DNA of 64,000 nt from Notospermus geniculatus (GCA_002633025.1 NMRB01000436.1:82170-146169), one strand, 5' to 3'. Counted from the first letter of the stretch, positions 12,201 to 27,200 are shown. A program made the numbers and translations. The notes: generated from the sequence alone by a model not told the origin.

Positions 12201-15200
12201 TGGGACCTCACAGCTCATTAAATTTGAGAATAATATCCTCTTCAAACGGCCGTGGACTAGATCCCCGTAGTTACTAGGATCAAAATACCTACAAACCTAG
12301 TTGTTACTTCCGTACAAATATTCACAAAAAATCTGTAAATATATTTGCATTAAACAAAGCCAATAACTTGGATTTATTTTCCGGTTAAGATTCCTACGCT
12401 GTGATGAGGTCGCGGACGTACACGTCGGCCAAATCCAGGGGCGGATCTAGGATTTGCCAAGGGCGGGTGTCCAATTCATCCAAAACGGGCACCTCAGGAA
12501 GGGGCAAAGCCCCCCGACATGCGCGCCGAAGGCGCGCGCCGACGGGGGGTCTGGGGGTCCTCCCCCAGAAAATTTGAAAATCTAGACGCTCTCAGATGCA
12601 TTTTCCCGGCATTTCAGGGCATAACAAGTTGTGTGATTAAGTGTGCTTTTATGACATGATTGGCGTCGATGATTTTACTTATAGTCAAAATGGACAACAA
12701 AGTGGAGGGTACGTACGTCAAAAGAGTAACCAGTATATTTTCAAAAATGCAGCTTAGACAAGTGATACACGCCAGGAAGACAAGCAGCACAGTATGTGCC
12801 ATTGTCGCCTGATGCCCAGCAGAGTTCAAATGACTTTTCACGTCACCTAACCCCTGACAGCCCTATCAGGATAATATCCTTTGGGCCCTTTATCATGAAA
12901 AAGCGACTCCTTTTCATACTCCTCCTGGAGGAGCATGGTCTCGGGGATTTAGGCAACCTCATACAGGGCTACGGTACAGCAGCAATAAGACCAATATCCA
13001 TCGGATTAGTCAAAAAGACTGTGGTCAAACAGCCTGCGGGGATGGGACTACCGCAGATGCCCCTTGAGGGTCCTAATGGACACTATGGGGAAATTAAAAC
13101 ACCCAGTTCAGCTAAAAACAACACATTTTGAAAACATGCACTCTTCAAAAAAGGGCACCCTAAGCAAAAGGGCGGGTGTCCGGACACCCTCCCTGGATCC
13201 GCCCCAGAAATCTGGCCGATGTGATGCGTTCCACGGCTACACACAGGTCTATGCAAAAGCAGTCTCACGCAAGCAGTCTCGCGCAGCCTGTGTGTACACA
13301 ATGATTTTTCTGAGTTGCGGATACCTGGGCTTCGACTAGACTGGTACCCGGTCTTCTCGGCAGCTTGCATATGAAGACCGGTGAAATCAAATGATCTGAG
13401 CCGGAATTCCGGCTAGTGACGTCATTCTACAGCTCCCAAGAGCAATAGATCGACATAGCGGGCGCCATGATGGTTTCATGCATTTGCTCAAACTCGCTAG
13501 CCCAGTGTTACGGCGTTCCGCGTTTTCGGTTTGCTCCACTTGTACCACTGGCTTCAAACGCCCTCATCACTTCTGCTCGGAATGAGCAGAATGAAGAAAA
13601 ACTGATCTACAGCTAGTTCTCCACTCTAATAAAACAAGATGACATTGTAAATGTCGTATGGTTCCCGATTATGTACATGAACGGTACATTGATAGAGATG
13701 AAGATACAATGATAGAGATAGATTCATTGATAGAGACCAGGATACATTGATAGAGATCAGATGCATTGATAGAGATCAGGATACATTGATAGAGATCAGG
13801 ATACATTGACAGAGATCTGGATACAGTGACTGATGAACAACGACGCTGAATCCTTGATCTCATGCCAATAACTCATCTCATGGTTGACCTTGACCTTGAT
13901 ATCTGATCATCAAGGTCATTGCATAATCAAAATGGGCAGCCTCAATAACCTACGCATGGGTGATATCATGTCTCTATCTGTATCACGGGCATAGATATTT
14001 CAAATTCTCAAGTTTGACCTTGACCTTGACTTGGTCATTGCATAATCGAAATGGTCATGCTCAATAACCGAAGTATGGGTGATATCATGCCTCTTCCTCT
14101 ACCACAGGAAGAGATACTTCAAATTATCAAGTTTGACCTTGACCTTGACCTCTGATCATCAAGGTCATTGCATAATCGAAGTGGGCATCCTCAATAACCA
14201 AAGTATGGGTGATATCATGCCTCTATCTCTAACACAGGCAGAGATATTTCAAATTATCAAGTTTGATATATCAAAATCTCATGATATCTCAGTCATCACC
14301 CGGACACTGGAGGCTGAGAATTTTAACATAGTCCAGTCCTTGGATAAGTAGGCATGAACTAAGACTTGTCTCATGTTGCTCAGTTGACAATATGGCAAGT
14401 TATCTCAAAATATCAAATTAGTGATATCGATATCACCATGACCGCAACATCTCAGGTCAAAAGTAATCAGTCCATTGGATTCCTAGGGTATGAAAACCTA
14501 AGGGTAGAACCTATTTCCACTGCACTAGGTGTTAAAGGAGCCGAGTTATGGCATTAGATAAAAGTGTGACGGACAAAATATCAAGTCTGATATGTTGATT
14601 ACATCATGATGGAGGCATCTGATGTCGAAAAGATTAGCTCATTGGATTGCCCATGTTGACAAACCTAGGGGTAGGATGTGTTACCAGAGCTGTAGCTTTT
14701 GAAGGAGATAAGATATGGAGGCGTGACAGACGGACACACACACACACACACACACGCAGATACACACACAGACACATGACCAAAAACAATATGGTTCCCG
14801 ATCTTAGTGATCGGGAACCATAATCATAATCGTACTGTCAAGTTTAGAAGTGTACCAAAACACAAACACACCATGATTTTTAAACATTTGTTCATTATTT
14901 TGTGTTGCACTATTTTGCGGCGGATTACACGTCTGACTGTGATTCGGTTCGGTCGTTCCGGGAGAAATATTTTAGAAGCAACCAAATCGATAGACCAATC
15001 AACTTCGTAGAATTTGATCACATGATTTTGTGAGTGTAAACACAGCCACGTGCAACAAGGAGGCAGCCATCTTAAATGACGTCATTCATACGCGAAAAGA
15101 AGTAGGCGGGACACTGACGTTTGAAGGCAGAGTCAGTAAGGTGTAACCGTCTGACCTCTGCGTTGGAGATCATTTGCTTGCGTCTGTCCTAGTATTTTTA

Positions 15201-18200
15201 ATCAGGACAGTCTGTGTTCGGTCTAGGCTTCGACACGAATCGTCAGCCAGCGCCACCGTCGGACGCCCAGGGAACCAGGTTAGAGCGATGTTTTTCGACT
15301 TGTCATGCTTCTGCATGGTCATATGGCATTTGCAAGGACAATCTCGTCTTCAGGACTGGTGCTCTATCCAATCCTCGGTATACTTTTGTAGATCGAACTA
15401 TACCCAGGGTATAGTTTTGTGGGACGACATTGAACCTGGGTATATTTCTGTTATACCCAGGAAGACATTAACCGATTCGGCCTTACAAGCATAAACGTAC
15501 TAGGTAAAAATGCTGATATTTCATTGATTTCCTGGTGGATTAACGAATACATATACGTTCCAGCCGTCACTTGGGACAAGCCAAAGGGCGTCACCACCCA
15601 CAATATAGATCCCAAACCTCCAGAAGATAAACCACCTAACCCAATATACACGGTTGAAGCTACAAGTGGGGAAAAAGATCTGTATGGCAAGAAACCCAGT
15701 ATGTTCTACAAGATGACGACAACACCACCACCAAACGGGAAGTTCCAGATTGACTCAAAAAGTAAGATATCAACCGTAGCGGATATAAACTTTTCAGCTA
15801 TCAGAATCCTGCAGTAAATAGTATCTTATACACGACAGTCGAATTTTTAGAATTAATCCAGCAGGAGAGTGGTGATGGAGGGAGAAGCGAGGTCACTGAA
15901 TATACAGGCGAGAAAAATACATGGTGAGCTAATAGATACTGAACGACGGCGATGTACATGTACGTTTAAGATCCTACTTCTAAACATGAGTAATACTGGC
16001 CGACTGATACTTGACAAGCCTTTCGGCGACATGGTTCACTAGATGTTGTGAGAGGCAGGGGAGATTTTTTCATGAACCCTGTAGGCCTACCAATAGATGC
16101 TGGATGAAATAAAGCAAAACAGAATACCAATCCTTAGTAATCCACCGTCATCTACACATCCAACCATATGTGACTGTCATATCAGAATAGTACTTTCTTG
16201 CCTCCATATGCTAGCACTGCACCGGCCATTGTCGGCAGTATCGTCAACAATGGCCTCATCACCGCGATAGACCTTATAAACCTCCGCGCAAATATACACC
16301 CACTTTGCGCTCCTCCATTGTCACAGAAACACGGAAATACATGTACCACAATAGATTTAAAACAATATTTACTTTGGTTAAAATCAACCGAGGTTACCCA
16401 TTATGAACTGCTGCTAATATGCTGCACCAGGAGGAGATTACCGGTATCCAGATAATCTCCTGGCTGCACATGCATTTATGCATGGTGAGAGGTTGGACCC
16501 CGGGTTGGACAATCTCCATCTAATACAATAGGAGCAGTCAGCCGCGCATATTGCTAACAGATGGCAGCACAGTCTTAGCGGACCAAATGTACAGGAAATC
16601 TATTATGATCGCTGCTCGATCGATAATGACTGGGTCCGCTAGATGCATTGAATTGGGCCCTAGTGACACCTAGTGGTCAACTCGCTGACAGCTCCTATTG
16701 GCTCACTAAGTGACCCTTATTTTCGTGTCTGATTTTTCGTTTCCATCCGATTGTGGAGTCATGTTTTGTCCAATGTTATTGATCTTGGTATGTATGTACG
16801 GTGAATTGTATGTAGTTTTGTCTGAGGTCAACGAAATTTTGATACGTTACATAGTTTTTGAGATATTAGGGTTTTTGTGGGCTGAAAAAGCGGATGCGTA
16901 TCGTGCGTGAGGCTGGATTTCCTTCCTGGCAATGAGAAATGAGTTGGGTCTGTGGATGACGAAAATAGGCCGAATTTGATTTGCACGATCGTGAGTTAGT
17001 TGGGTTGAATTGTGTACGGAACTTAGGTCCAAAAATTCTTCAAGTGGTCATTAAATTTTGTTGTCAGTCCGTTTGATTTGATCATAACGTCGTTGTGGAG
17101 AAAAAAGACACCGAATCGACGGATTTTTTCCCGAGAACGCAAGACTAGCCAAACCATACCTGGTCGCTTGTTTTACTTCAATCGTGTCTGCACGGATTAC
17201 GCTATATGGAGCTTGCGTGCGGTAATTAGGTCACTTTTATTTATATTTGGCGAATGTGTATCACTGTGTATAGTGAATTGTTATTACTAGCATCTGACCA
17301 GCGGCGAAGAAATTTTGAGGGAGTGTGTGTTTCTGTTTGTCTTTTGAATATCCTGCGGTAAAGGGTCTGTTGCTTTATTGATGAGTCATTGACTGTGTTT
17401 GGAGAGGGGTACTTTCTTGGCTAGAATCCATTTAATCATTAACCGTCAAATCCAACTTCCTCAGAAAATAGGAATTTATAGGCCTAGGCCTAGACATGTG
17501 GATGATGATGATTCTGATAAAGTGATACAACCAATTAGTATTCGAATTGTCCATCTATTTTCTGTTACTCCCATTCATAAACCCTCCACTTAGTGAGCCC
17601 TGTCGCCACCAGGCTTGTTCCGTAATACCTCTGCCACACCAGCTGCCGTAGCCTCGTAGCTGTCCAAACTTTTTCTCCCAAATGATGACAAATATTTGTC
17701 ATTTCGGCGTGCTCAACGAAAAGAACCTTTTGTTGTTAATTGTATATTGTTATATTTACGTATCAAGGGAATGAAATTTCTCCTTCACAAGTTAGAGTGG
17801 AAAATCCCAAAAATACATGTAGCCTTTTGCAAGCTCTCAAATTTCTAATATCTAGAAAAATAGGCCACAATATTTGCCAAATACCACGCAGACACGAGTT
17901 TATAATACAAAAATCATCCCTTCCAAATTTCAGCTCGAAAGGTTGTACCACGGCTGAGAAAATCCGCGAACATAAACCGTGAAAGAAAATCAAGGATGAT
18001 AATAATGGTCACTCTATGAACCAACACCCTAAGGCCCCGATTACATAGAGCTATACGCTATTCGGTATTCTAGGCACGTGGGACGTTTCGTAGTTTGAAT
18101 CGAGCAAGGTTATTTCAATGAGTGGTTTACATCAGACTAAACTATTCTGAGGGCACGGTATTCGCTTTTTGTTCGTATTGTGCTTGTCCAATTTTTTCAC

Positions 18201-21200
18201 CGTATACCGAATACCGAATACCGAATAGCGTACAGCTCTATGTAATCGGGGCCTCACAGGGCGTCGTAAACGTGATTTTACAGTACAGCCTATACGCATA
18301 TACCATTTACCTGATTTCAGTACATTTACATCCATATTCATTATCTAACGTTCCAGCCGGCGTAATCTCTCACGTACCAAACCCAAATTTCGATTACGAG
18401 AAGGTTTCACGGTATGTGTTCAAGGTCACGGCATTCAGCGGGTTGAAGGATGACGAAGACACAATAACCATCAACTACGAGCTGACAAATGTGAATGAAC
18501 CACCAGAAATAACGAATCTTCCGAAGTGTATAAATATTTACGAAAACAGAAAGGGGGAAGAAGAAGTCGTGAATGTGAGTATAGCGAGTATAAAGCAGAA
18601 TTTTGATATTAACCGTCACGAGCAGAGTGATTTCAAAAAACGAACGCAAAGGAAACATACCTTTTGGACCCAATACAAATAAAGTATCCTGTCCTGAATG
18701 GTCCATATGATAAAAAAGCAAGTGCTTTTTACTTGAAAATTGAAGCAATTACTTCCATCCGTATGCATAAAACTCAAAGTTAATGCTTTTACTAATTACT
18801 ATTTACTTGTTCCTTTCTAGCAAATGCTAGAATTCATATGCATAATACTGAGCAATTGCTCCAACTGTACAGTGTTTGGTAAAGAAGATGAAATGGCCAG
18901 GGCCATTGTGCTCACCTCTGTGATAAGTCTCTGTGATTAAGTGTGAAACTGTGACTCTCATGGTGAATGTTGAAGGATCAGTACAGATAAGATAAAGCTG
19001 AACACACCAAGAAGTATTTTATGATGTGATCAGTATTATCAGTCAATGACATAAACTCAGCTGATGGCACCCAGAAGGAGTACAGTTTCTGAATACAATG
19101 AATACAAGTGGTATTTGTGAACAAACTGCTTTCCTGTCCAGGTCACAGATGTCAAAAATTCTATTTTTCAAGATGGCCACACGTGATGTTCGTTGGGACT
19201 GAAATTTTAGCAGGAATGTACCGGATACTTGCATAGATGTTTAGACAACATTGAAACATCGTAACATTTACTACCGATGAGATATGGCCAAAGTCAATTT
19301 TTCAAGATGGTCGCCTAGCAGCCATGTTGAAGTCCAATCGAACTGGAAATTTGGCATATAAGTAGACGGTACCAAGACACATATTTAGGCACGGTTAAGC
19401 ATCCTAGCTACCACTATTTATGAGGTGTGGATCGAAGTCCATTTTTCAAGATGGCTCTCTGGCGGCCATATTTGATGTCGAATCTGACTGAAATTTACCA
19501 TATATTTATATGGTACCTAGATACATATTTTGACAAGGTTAAAACATCCTACCTACTCCTATTTATAAAATGTGGGCCAAAGTCCATTTTTCAAGATGGC
19601 TTCCTGGCGGCCATGTTTGAAGTCGGATCGGGTTGAAATTTGGTGCATTTGTGCAGGGTGCCTAGATATATCTTCACACCAAATCACAACGCTCTATGTC
19701 AAGTAGCCATGAAATGTGCTACCAAACAGTGAATTTTGAACTTTGACCTCTGTGACCTTGAAAAGTAGGTCAAATCAAAAACCCGGGAATTATGTGATGT
19801 AGTCTCATCAGAGGAACCCACCACAAAAGCATTGTGTTTCACAGGTCGGCGCTAGGCGGCGTTATGGACGCACCAACCTGTGTCCGCACGAGCCGCATCA
19901 CGCCGAATTAGGGTGAGTTTATACTTCGACGCAGGACCATCGGCGTCCGACGCCCGATCAAAATCTGTATGCCGACACCATTAGGTCGGCGTCCAGATTT
20001 TGATCGCGCGTCGGACGCCGATGGTCGTGCGTCGAAGTATAAACTCACCCTTAGGCGTGTTTCTAAATACGCAGGCCGGATCACAACCAGAAATGGGTGA
20101 TCACGTGATCTACTGCGCTACGAAAGTAAACCCTAGGAAAATAGCGATATGAGGCTTATTTCTTGCAGACTTTGCCAATAATTGACGGATTTGTCATTTC
20201 TGATGAGAAATTGTCACAGATATGACACTTTTCAGAAGAAAAGGATGCTATTTGGGATTTCACCTCGGCAGCTAACTGTCACTGTCCAGTAACGTAGTGT
20301 AAACGTATGTGACGACGCACCAACCAGCTGCCAGTGGCTAACATGACATGTACAGCATATCTCACACAAAATAGGCCTATGTATGTCATAATCATGACGG
20401 ATAATGTGATACCCACACACGGAGACATCCTAGGTAGGCCTATTTGACGCGATTCTGCGATTTACAAACCCGAAGCGAGGAATTCCCGCCATCTTGAAAA
20501 TGCAACAAGTAGTCCCAAAATTTCCCATGACGCGTTGCGCGCGCGGTGACAGGTCAGTGTGAGGTACGAGGGCTACCTGTCGTGACAATGCCATAAAAGT
20601 ACCGTGGTTCTAGCTAACAGCGTTCAGGAGATACGGCCGAAAGAAGGTTTTCACAAAGCGCCCCCTACAGGCCAGAGTGTACAAGCAGCACCGCTAAGTT
20701 TCGGTCCAGAGATAGTTTTTACCATAGGGTACCTATACACAAATTTCAAGTTTGTAACCCAAGCGGTTTAGAAACGTGCCACCCCTGTTAACGACGACGG
20801 ACGACCGTCCGACGACGGACGACACACCATGAGAGAAGCTCACCTCACAGAGGTGAGCTAAAAATGCTTGTCAGGTTGAAGTAAAAGAAGTAAAAGATTA
20901 TGCATATGAAACCAAGTAATTGCTTTTACTTTTAATTTGGGCTTCAAGCAACTGCTTTTACTTTTTGCTTTTGATAGAAGTAAATACTTCATTTTTATGC
21001 ATACGGCCCATTGTTTTGACATACTGCTATGACCTTTACACTCTATAGGTGGACCTCACAGACCCAGACGGCAGCATCAAAAACCCAGCAGCTGGTAAAG
21101 CGGCCGACACCATATATCACAGGTTCTTCATCACTGATAAAGAGCCAGTAGGACTAAATGACTTTAAGATAGACGAGAGGAAACCTGCAGTGGGACGTGA

Positions 21201-24200
21201 GTATCCTCTCGTGAAATTACAGCCGGCGTAACAGGAATTTAATTCACCCTGGAATCATAACCTCGTGAAGGTCCCAAAAAATGCTAGATACGTACTTCAA
21301 AAAATCAAGAATCATGTTTTCATCACGCGTCGAAAAAGCTGCAGGCAGAGCTCTTATGTAGTCAAACAGAGCAACGTACATTTTTAGCTCACCGGGGTAT
21401 GGCAAGCCAAACGTTGCAATATTCAATACTATAAAATATTTTTGTTCCAAAAATATATTCATTCATGAATGGTAAATATTCATTCATGAATGAAAAATAT
21501 TCATTCATGAAAAAAATATTTGTTCATGAAAAAAATTACTTATTCATGAAAAAAATATTTGTTCATGAACAAGTTATTTATTCATGATAACAATACATGT
21601 ATTTGTTCATGAAAAACAATTTATTCATGAAAAAACATTTGTTCATGAACAAATTATTTATTCATGAAAAAATATTTGTTCATGGAAAAATATTTATTTA
21701 TGAAAAAATAGTTGTTCGTGAACAAATTATTTATTCATGAAAAAAAATTTTTTTGAAGAAATATTTTTTATGAACAAATATTGTTTTCATGAATAAATAT
21801 TTTTTTCACGAATAAAAATTTTCATGAACAAATGTTTTTTTCGTGATTGAATATTTTTCATTCATGAATGAATATTTTTCATTCATGAATGAATATTTAC
21901 CATTCATGAATGAATATTTACCATTCATGAATGAATATATTTTTTGGAACAAAAATATTTTGTAATATTGAATATTGCAACGTTTGGCTTGCCGTTTTGG
22001 ATGTAATATTTATGTGGAATAAAAATATTTGTATGCGATAATTTTTTTTGTATGGGATAAAATTTTCATTGGACACATTTTTCATTGAATGCAAAACAAA
22101 ATTTATAGAATGTAAACCTAAATTTTTATGCATGAAATATTTCTTTGGGATAAAAAAATTGTGGGATGTTTTTTGTGTGTGAAAAAATATTTTATTGAAT
22201 ACAAAAAAATATAAAATACAAAAAAATTGGTTGAACATATATTAACTTTTGCAAAATACACAAAATTATTTTTGAATGAAAAAAAAACTATTTTTCCAAT
22301 ACATCTATGAATATTTTGTACCAAATAAAAAAACTATTATTACACATAAAAATCATTGTCGCATACAAATATTTTACATTGCACATAAAAATCATTGTTG
22401 CATACAAATATTTTATTGTCGCATACAAATATTGTTTATTGAATATTGCAACATTTGGTTTGCCATATTGGACTGTTGACTGGAATTTCGACTGAAACTT
22501 TCGGATAAGTTCTTCATAATTACAATATGAAAGCGCCGATTGAAAATTTGAAATTTGCGATTGAAAACCACGCTTTTTAATCGAAATTTTAAACTTCTGT
22601 CAAAAATACAACTAATGCACGTTCATGATATTTTTGGTCTCAAAATGTGTCTTGAGGCCCCAAATGGGGCTATCCAGGGAGAACTAAACCTCCAGAGGGC
22701 TCTTCTGTACTATAAGTCCCAGTGTCACTGTTTGCAACATGGCAGAGTATGGAAAGTGGACTGTTCAGAAACTTAAAAATGAGTTATCAAACAGAGGAGC
22801 GTCACTTACAGGTAGAAACAGGCAGAAAAAGTGATCTAATCATTTTCAACCTCAGATGCCTCCATCATTGACGTAATCATCATATCAGACTTGATATTTT
22901 GTCCATCACTCTCTTAGTGATGGCACAAATCGGCTCCTATAACCAGTTAACACCTAGAGCAATAGAAACAAATTCTACCCTTAGGTTTTTATACCCTAGA
23001 AATCAAATGAGCTGATTATTTTTGATCTGAGATGTTTGGGTCATGGTGATATCGATGTTCGATATCACGAAATTTGATATTTTGGGATTACATGCCACAC
23101 TCTCAACTGATCAACATGAAACAAGTCTAAATTCATGCCTGCTTATCCAAGGACAGGACTGTGGTGAAATTGTCAGCCTCATGTGTCCGGGCAGGAGGTA
23201 ATAGCGAGATTGCGCAGTTTTCCGACTCCGACTCCGACTTCAACTACGAGAACGAATTGCAGTTCGCTGTGGACATCCTTGATAAAAATGATTTGATAGA
23301 CGTTTGCAAATCATAAAATGCCATAACTTTGTGGCAGAATAATTTTGACTCGTAATCGGAAGTGCGCATAAATCGCAAATATCGTAGTCGTCATAGTCGT
23401 GTCTCAAAGTCGTAACGACTAGGATTACGACTTCAATATTCATTATTTATCCGCACTTCCGATTTATTAGGCCATTTTTTTTCTGCCTTCAATTTATGGT
23501 GTTTGACGAATTGAAAACTTCTGTCACATCGTTTTTATCAAGTATGTCCACAGCGGACTGCAATTCATTCTCGTAGTTGAAGTCGGAGTCGGAGTCGGAA
23601 AACTGCGCAACCTCTCTATTATTACCTCCTGGTCCGGGTGATTGAGATATCATGAGATTTTGATATTTTCAAACTTGATAATTTGCAATATATCTGCCCG
23701 TGGTTGAGGTAGAGACATGATATCACCCACACTTAGGTTATTGAGCATGCCCATTTCGATTATGCAATGACCTTGATGATCAGGTCAAGGTCAAACTTGA
23801 TAATTTGAAATGTCTCTGTCTGTGGTAGCAGTGGAGGTTTAATAAAACCCATATTTAGGTTACTAGTATTTAGGATGCCAATTTCGATTATGTAACAAGA
23901 TGACATTCTAAATGTCGAATGGTTCCCGATGTACAGGTGCTTCTACCGGTACATGAATGGTACATTGATAGAGATCAAGGCACGTTGATAGAGGTCAGAT
24001 AAAAAGGTACGGTAAAAACTTACCGGTAAAAAGGTACTAGGTAATAGAGGTACTAAGTAAAAAGGTACTGGGTAAAAAGGTACTAGGTAATAAAGGTACT
24101 AGTTAACAAAGGTACATCATGCCTCTGCCTGTACCTCTACCACAGGCAGAGATATTTCAAATTATCAAGTTTGACCTTGACCTTGACCTCTGATTATTGA

Positions 24201-27200
24201 GATCGTTGCATAATCGAAATGGGCATCATCAATAACCTAAGTATGGGTGATATCATGCCTCTACCTCTACCACAGGCACAGATATTTCAAATTACCACGT
24301 TTGACCTTGACCTTGACCTCTGATCACCAAGGTCGTTGCGTAATCGAAATGGGCATCATCAATAACCTAGGTGTGGGTGATATCATGCCTCTATCTCTGC
24401 CACAGGCAGAGATATTTCAAATCATCAAGTTTGATATATCAAAATCTCATGATATTTTAATCACCCGGACACGTGAGGCTGAGAATTTTAACACAGTCCA
24501 GTCCTTTGATAAGCAGGCATGAACTAAGACTTGTTTCATGTTGCTCAGTTGACAATATGGCAAGTTATCTCAAAATATCAAATTTGTGATATCGATATCA
24601 CCATGACCCCAACATCTCAGATCAAAAGTAATCAGTCCATTCGATTCCTAGTGTATGAAAACCTAAGGCCCGTATGCACCAGAGAGGATCATCCCCAAGT
24701 TGAAGCTCAGATCAATGTTGATCGGTATCAAGTTTGGGATGAACCGAAAACTGGTATGCACCACTGAGGATCAAGGTCTGAACTGATCCAAAAGTCAAAC
24801 CTGGTCACTGGCAGGTTTAACTTTCGGATCAAGCTGAGTTGCTGAGTTGTTCACCATGGCGAAGTGGATAGACTGGTTGATACCATTGAGATTTTAGAAC
24901 AAAACCCAGTTATCCTTGTTCCCCGACTTATACGAGATCATAATAATCAGTTTGGCCCGGGGAGTAGACTGATGATGAATTCCGCATTAGGTATACTTTA
25001 GAAAGGACAGTGACTTGATTTTCCTTTTAATAACAAGCGATAATAGGGAATAATAATAATTAGTGATAATAATAATATTCAGATATCACTGTTAGTTTTA
25101 AGCTGAAACTGCATTAATTTGTTTATGGTTAATTTGAGCGGGGGAGTTGCTGACAGTTTCACACCCTGGCGTTGGCTTAGGAGTATGTGATTTCTATCTG
25201 CCATAATGATCTAGCTCAGCAGTGTGGATCAGTTATTGCAATTACACGCAAGAAATACATAGGTCTTCCGCACAAGTTAGAGCTCAGATCACTTGAGCCA
25301 TATCAATGAAGCTGATCCTGATCTTCTCTGGTGCATACCAGTCATGACTCAAAATTTGAGACCGGCTCAATGGAGTCGTACTCAAGCCTTGATCTGATCT
25401 TTTTTGGTGCATACGGGCCTAAGGGTAGAACTTGTTTCTGTTGCTCTAGGGCCCGTATGCACCAAAAAAGATCAGATCAAGGCTTGAGTACGACTCCATT
25501 GAGTCGGTCTCAAATTTTGAGCCATGACTGGTATAGTGCACCAGAGAAGATCAGGATCAGCTTCATTGATCAGGCTCAAGTGATCTGAGCTCTAACTTGT
25601 GCGGAAGACCTATGTATTTCCTGCATGTAATTGCAATAACTGATCCACATTGCTGAGCTAGATCATTATGGCAGATAGAAACTGTCAGCAACTCCTCCCG
25701 GTCAAAGTGACCATATTTAACAAATTAATGCAGTTTCAGCTTAAAACTACATGTAACAATGATATGTGAATATTATTATTATCACTAATTATTATTATTC
25801 CCTATTAAAAGGAAAATCAAGACACTGTCCTTTCTGAAGTACCTAATGCAGAATTCATCATCAGTATACTCCACAAACAGATTATTATGATCTCGTATAA
25901 GTCGGAGAACAAGGATAACTGGGTTTTGTTCTAAAATCTCAATGATATCAACCAGTCTAGCCACTTCGCCATGGTGAAAAACTCGGCAAATCAGCTTGAT
26001 CCGAAAGTTAAACCTGCCAGTGACCAGGTTTGACTTTTGGGTCAGTTCAGACCTTGATCCTCAGTGGTGCATACCAGTTTTCGGTTCATCCCAAACTTGG
26101 TACCGATCAACATTGATCTGAGCTTCAACTTGGGGATGATCCTCTCTGGTGCATACGGGCCTAGGTGTTAAAGGAGCTGGGTTATGGCATGAGATAAAAG
26201 CATGACAGACAAAATATCAAGTCTGATATGTTGATTACATCATGATGGAGGCATCGGATGTTGAAAATGATTGGCTCATTGGATTGCCCAGGGCCGACCG
26301 AATCGAAACTCCGATAGCGAAGTCGGCGATAGTGGCCTTAACAGCGCCTATCAGCTGATAGTGTACCAGCGCTGGGTAAATGGCCGAATCTAAACGCTGT
26401 TAGCGCGCCGGTAGTCCATGCCACTGGTAGGCTATTGGTAAGACCGTATCATGGACGGTAGGCCCTTTTCCTTGGACCAAGGTTGGTCTATTAATATCCC
26501 TCGCCACGAAATCTATTTTGATTCCTTTGTAAGTTGTGCAACTGGGATAATTTGAGGGCACGGACTGCGGCGCAAGGTACGGTCTAGTGGCCTTACGTTC
26601 ACCCTTTCTGCCCAGTTTGTGCTAGTCTGCCCCAAAGCTCGAGCGAAATCGTGCTGTTGAATTCGGAGGCCGAAAAATATCTCATCATGAGGTTGTTTAG
26701 CCGTCACAATGCCACGTTGACGGCCAATCACTCCGCGAATTATAGGTGTGGGGAAAAATATCTTCATCAGTATATTCCTCATCGTAGGGATTGCAGCGGT
26801 TTCTTAATGTACTCATTCTGTACCCACGCTCAACGACCCCCATCGCCACATCACCTTGAACACGCCCATACTGCTTGGAAGTGGTCAACGTTGACCACTT
26901 CCACGGACACCACTAACAGCGCGCTAAAGGAGGTCCCGACCGCCTATATATAGTGAAACAGCTTACCGGCGCCTATCTGTGACGTCATTGATAGCCTAAC
27001 AAATTTTCCATTCGGTGTTCCTATCAACGCCGGTAGCTACCGGAGTTTCTATTCGGGGATAGTGCCTATTGGCATTTGGCCTATACCTCCGATAGGCATT
27101 GATAGCGCTATCGGAGTTTCGATTCGGTCGGCCCAGGTTGACAAACCTAGGGGTAGGTTGTGTTAGTACCAGAGCTGTAGCTGTTGAAGGAGATAAGATA

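Larger units (their letters stand above)
5620..15481. mobile_element. 9.86-kb insertion with about 110-bp terminal inverted repeats
   Basis: The left end starts GCCGAATCGGTTAATGTC and the right end (about 15369-15481) is its inverted copy. Both share an inner TATACCCAGGTTCAATGTCG segment. The flanks are CTTACAAGC at 5611-5619 and 15482-15490, a perfect 9-bp duplication. The uninterrupted target is present in A2 at about 44970 and in A3. The interior is largely other repeats nested in one another (separate entries) and no transposase frame is recognisable. It is therefore a non-autonomous element enlarged by later insertions, or one whose gene has decayed. Confidence 0.75.

Noticed and set aside
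12796-13131. 111-codon frame near 12.8-13.1 kb
   Set aside because: It lies within a transposon with GGGGCGGATC ends and matches no family I recognise.
13680-13830. Direct repeats with regular spacing, considered as a CRISPR array
   Set aside because: Units of GATACATTGATAGAGATCAG are contiguous with no unique spacers, in a eukaryotic interspersed repeat.
21918-22495. Overlapping frames rich in F, I, N and K on both strands
   Set aside because: These follow from A/T-rich minisatellite sequence and have no domain or splice context.
26513-26953. Frames of about 90-100 codons on both strands at 26.5-26.95 kb
   Set aside because: They lie inside the GGCCGACCG element, with no recognisable domain, and overlap each other on opposite strands.
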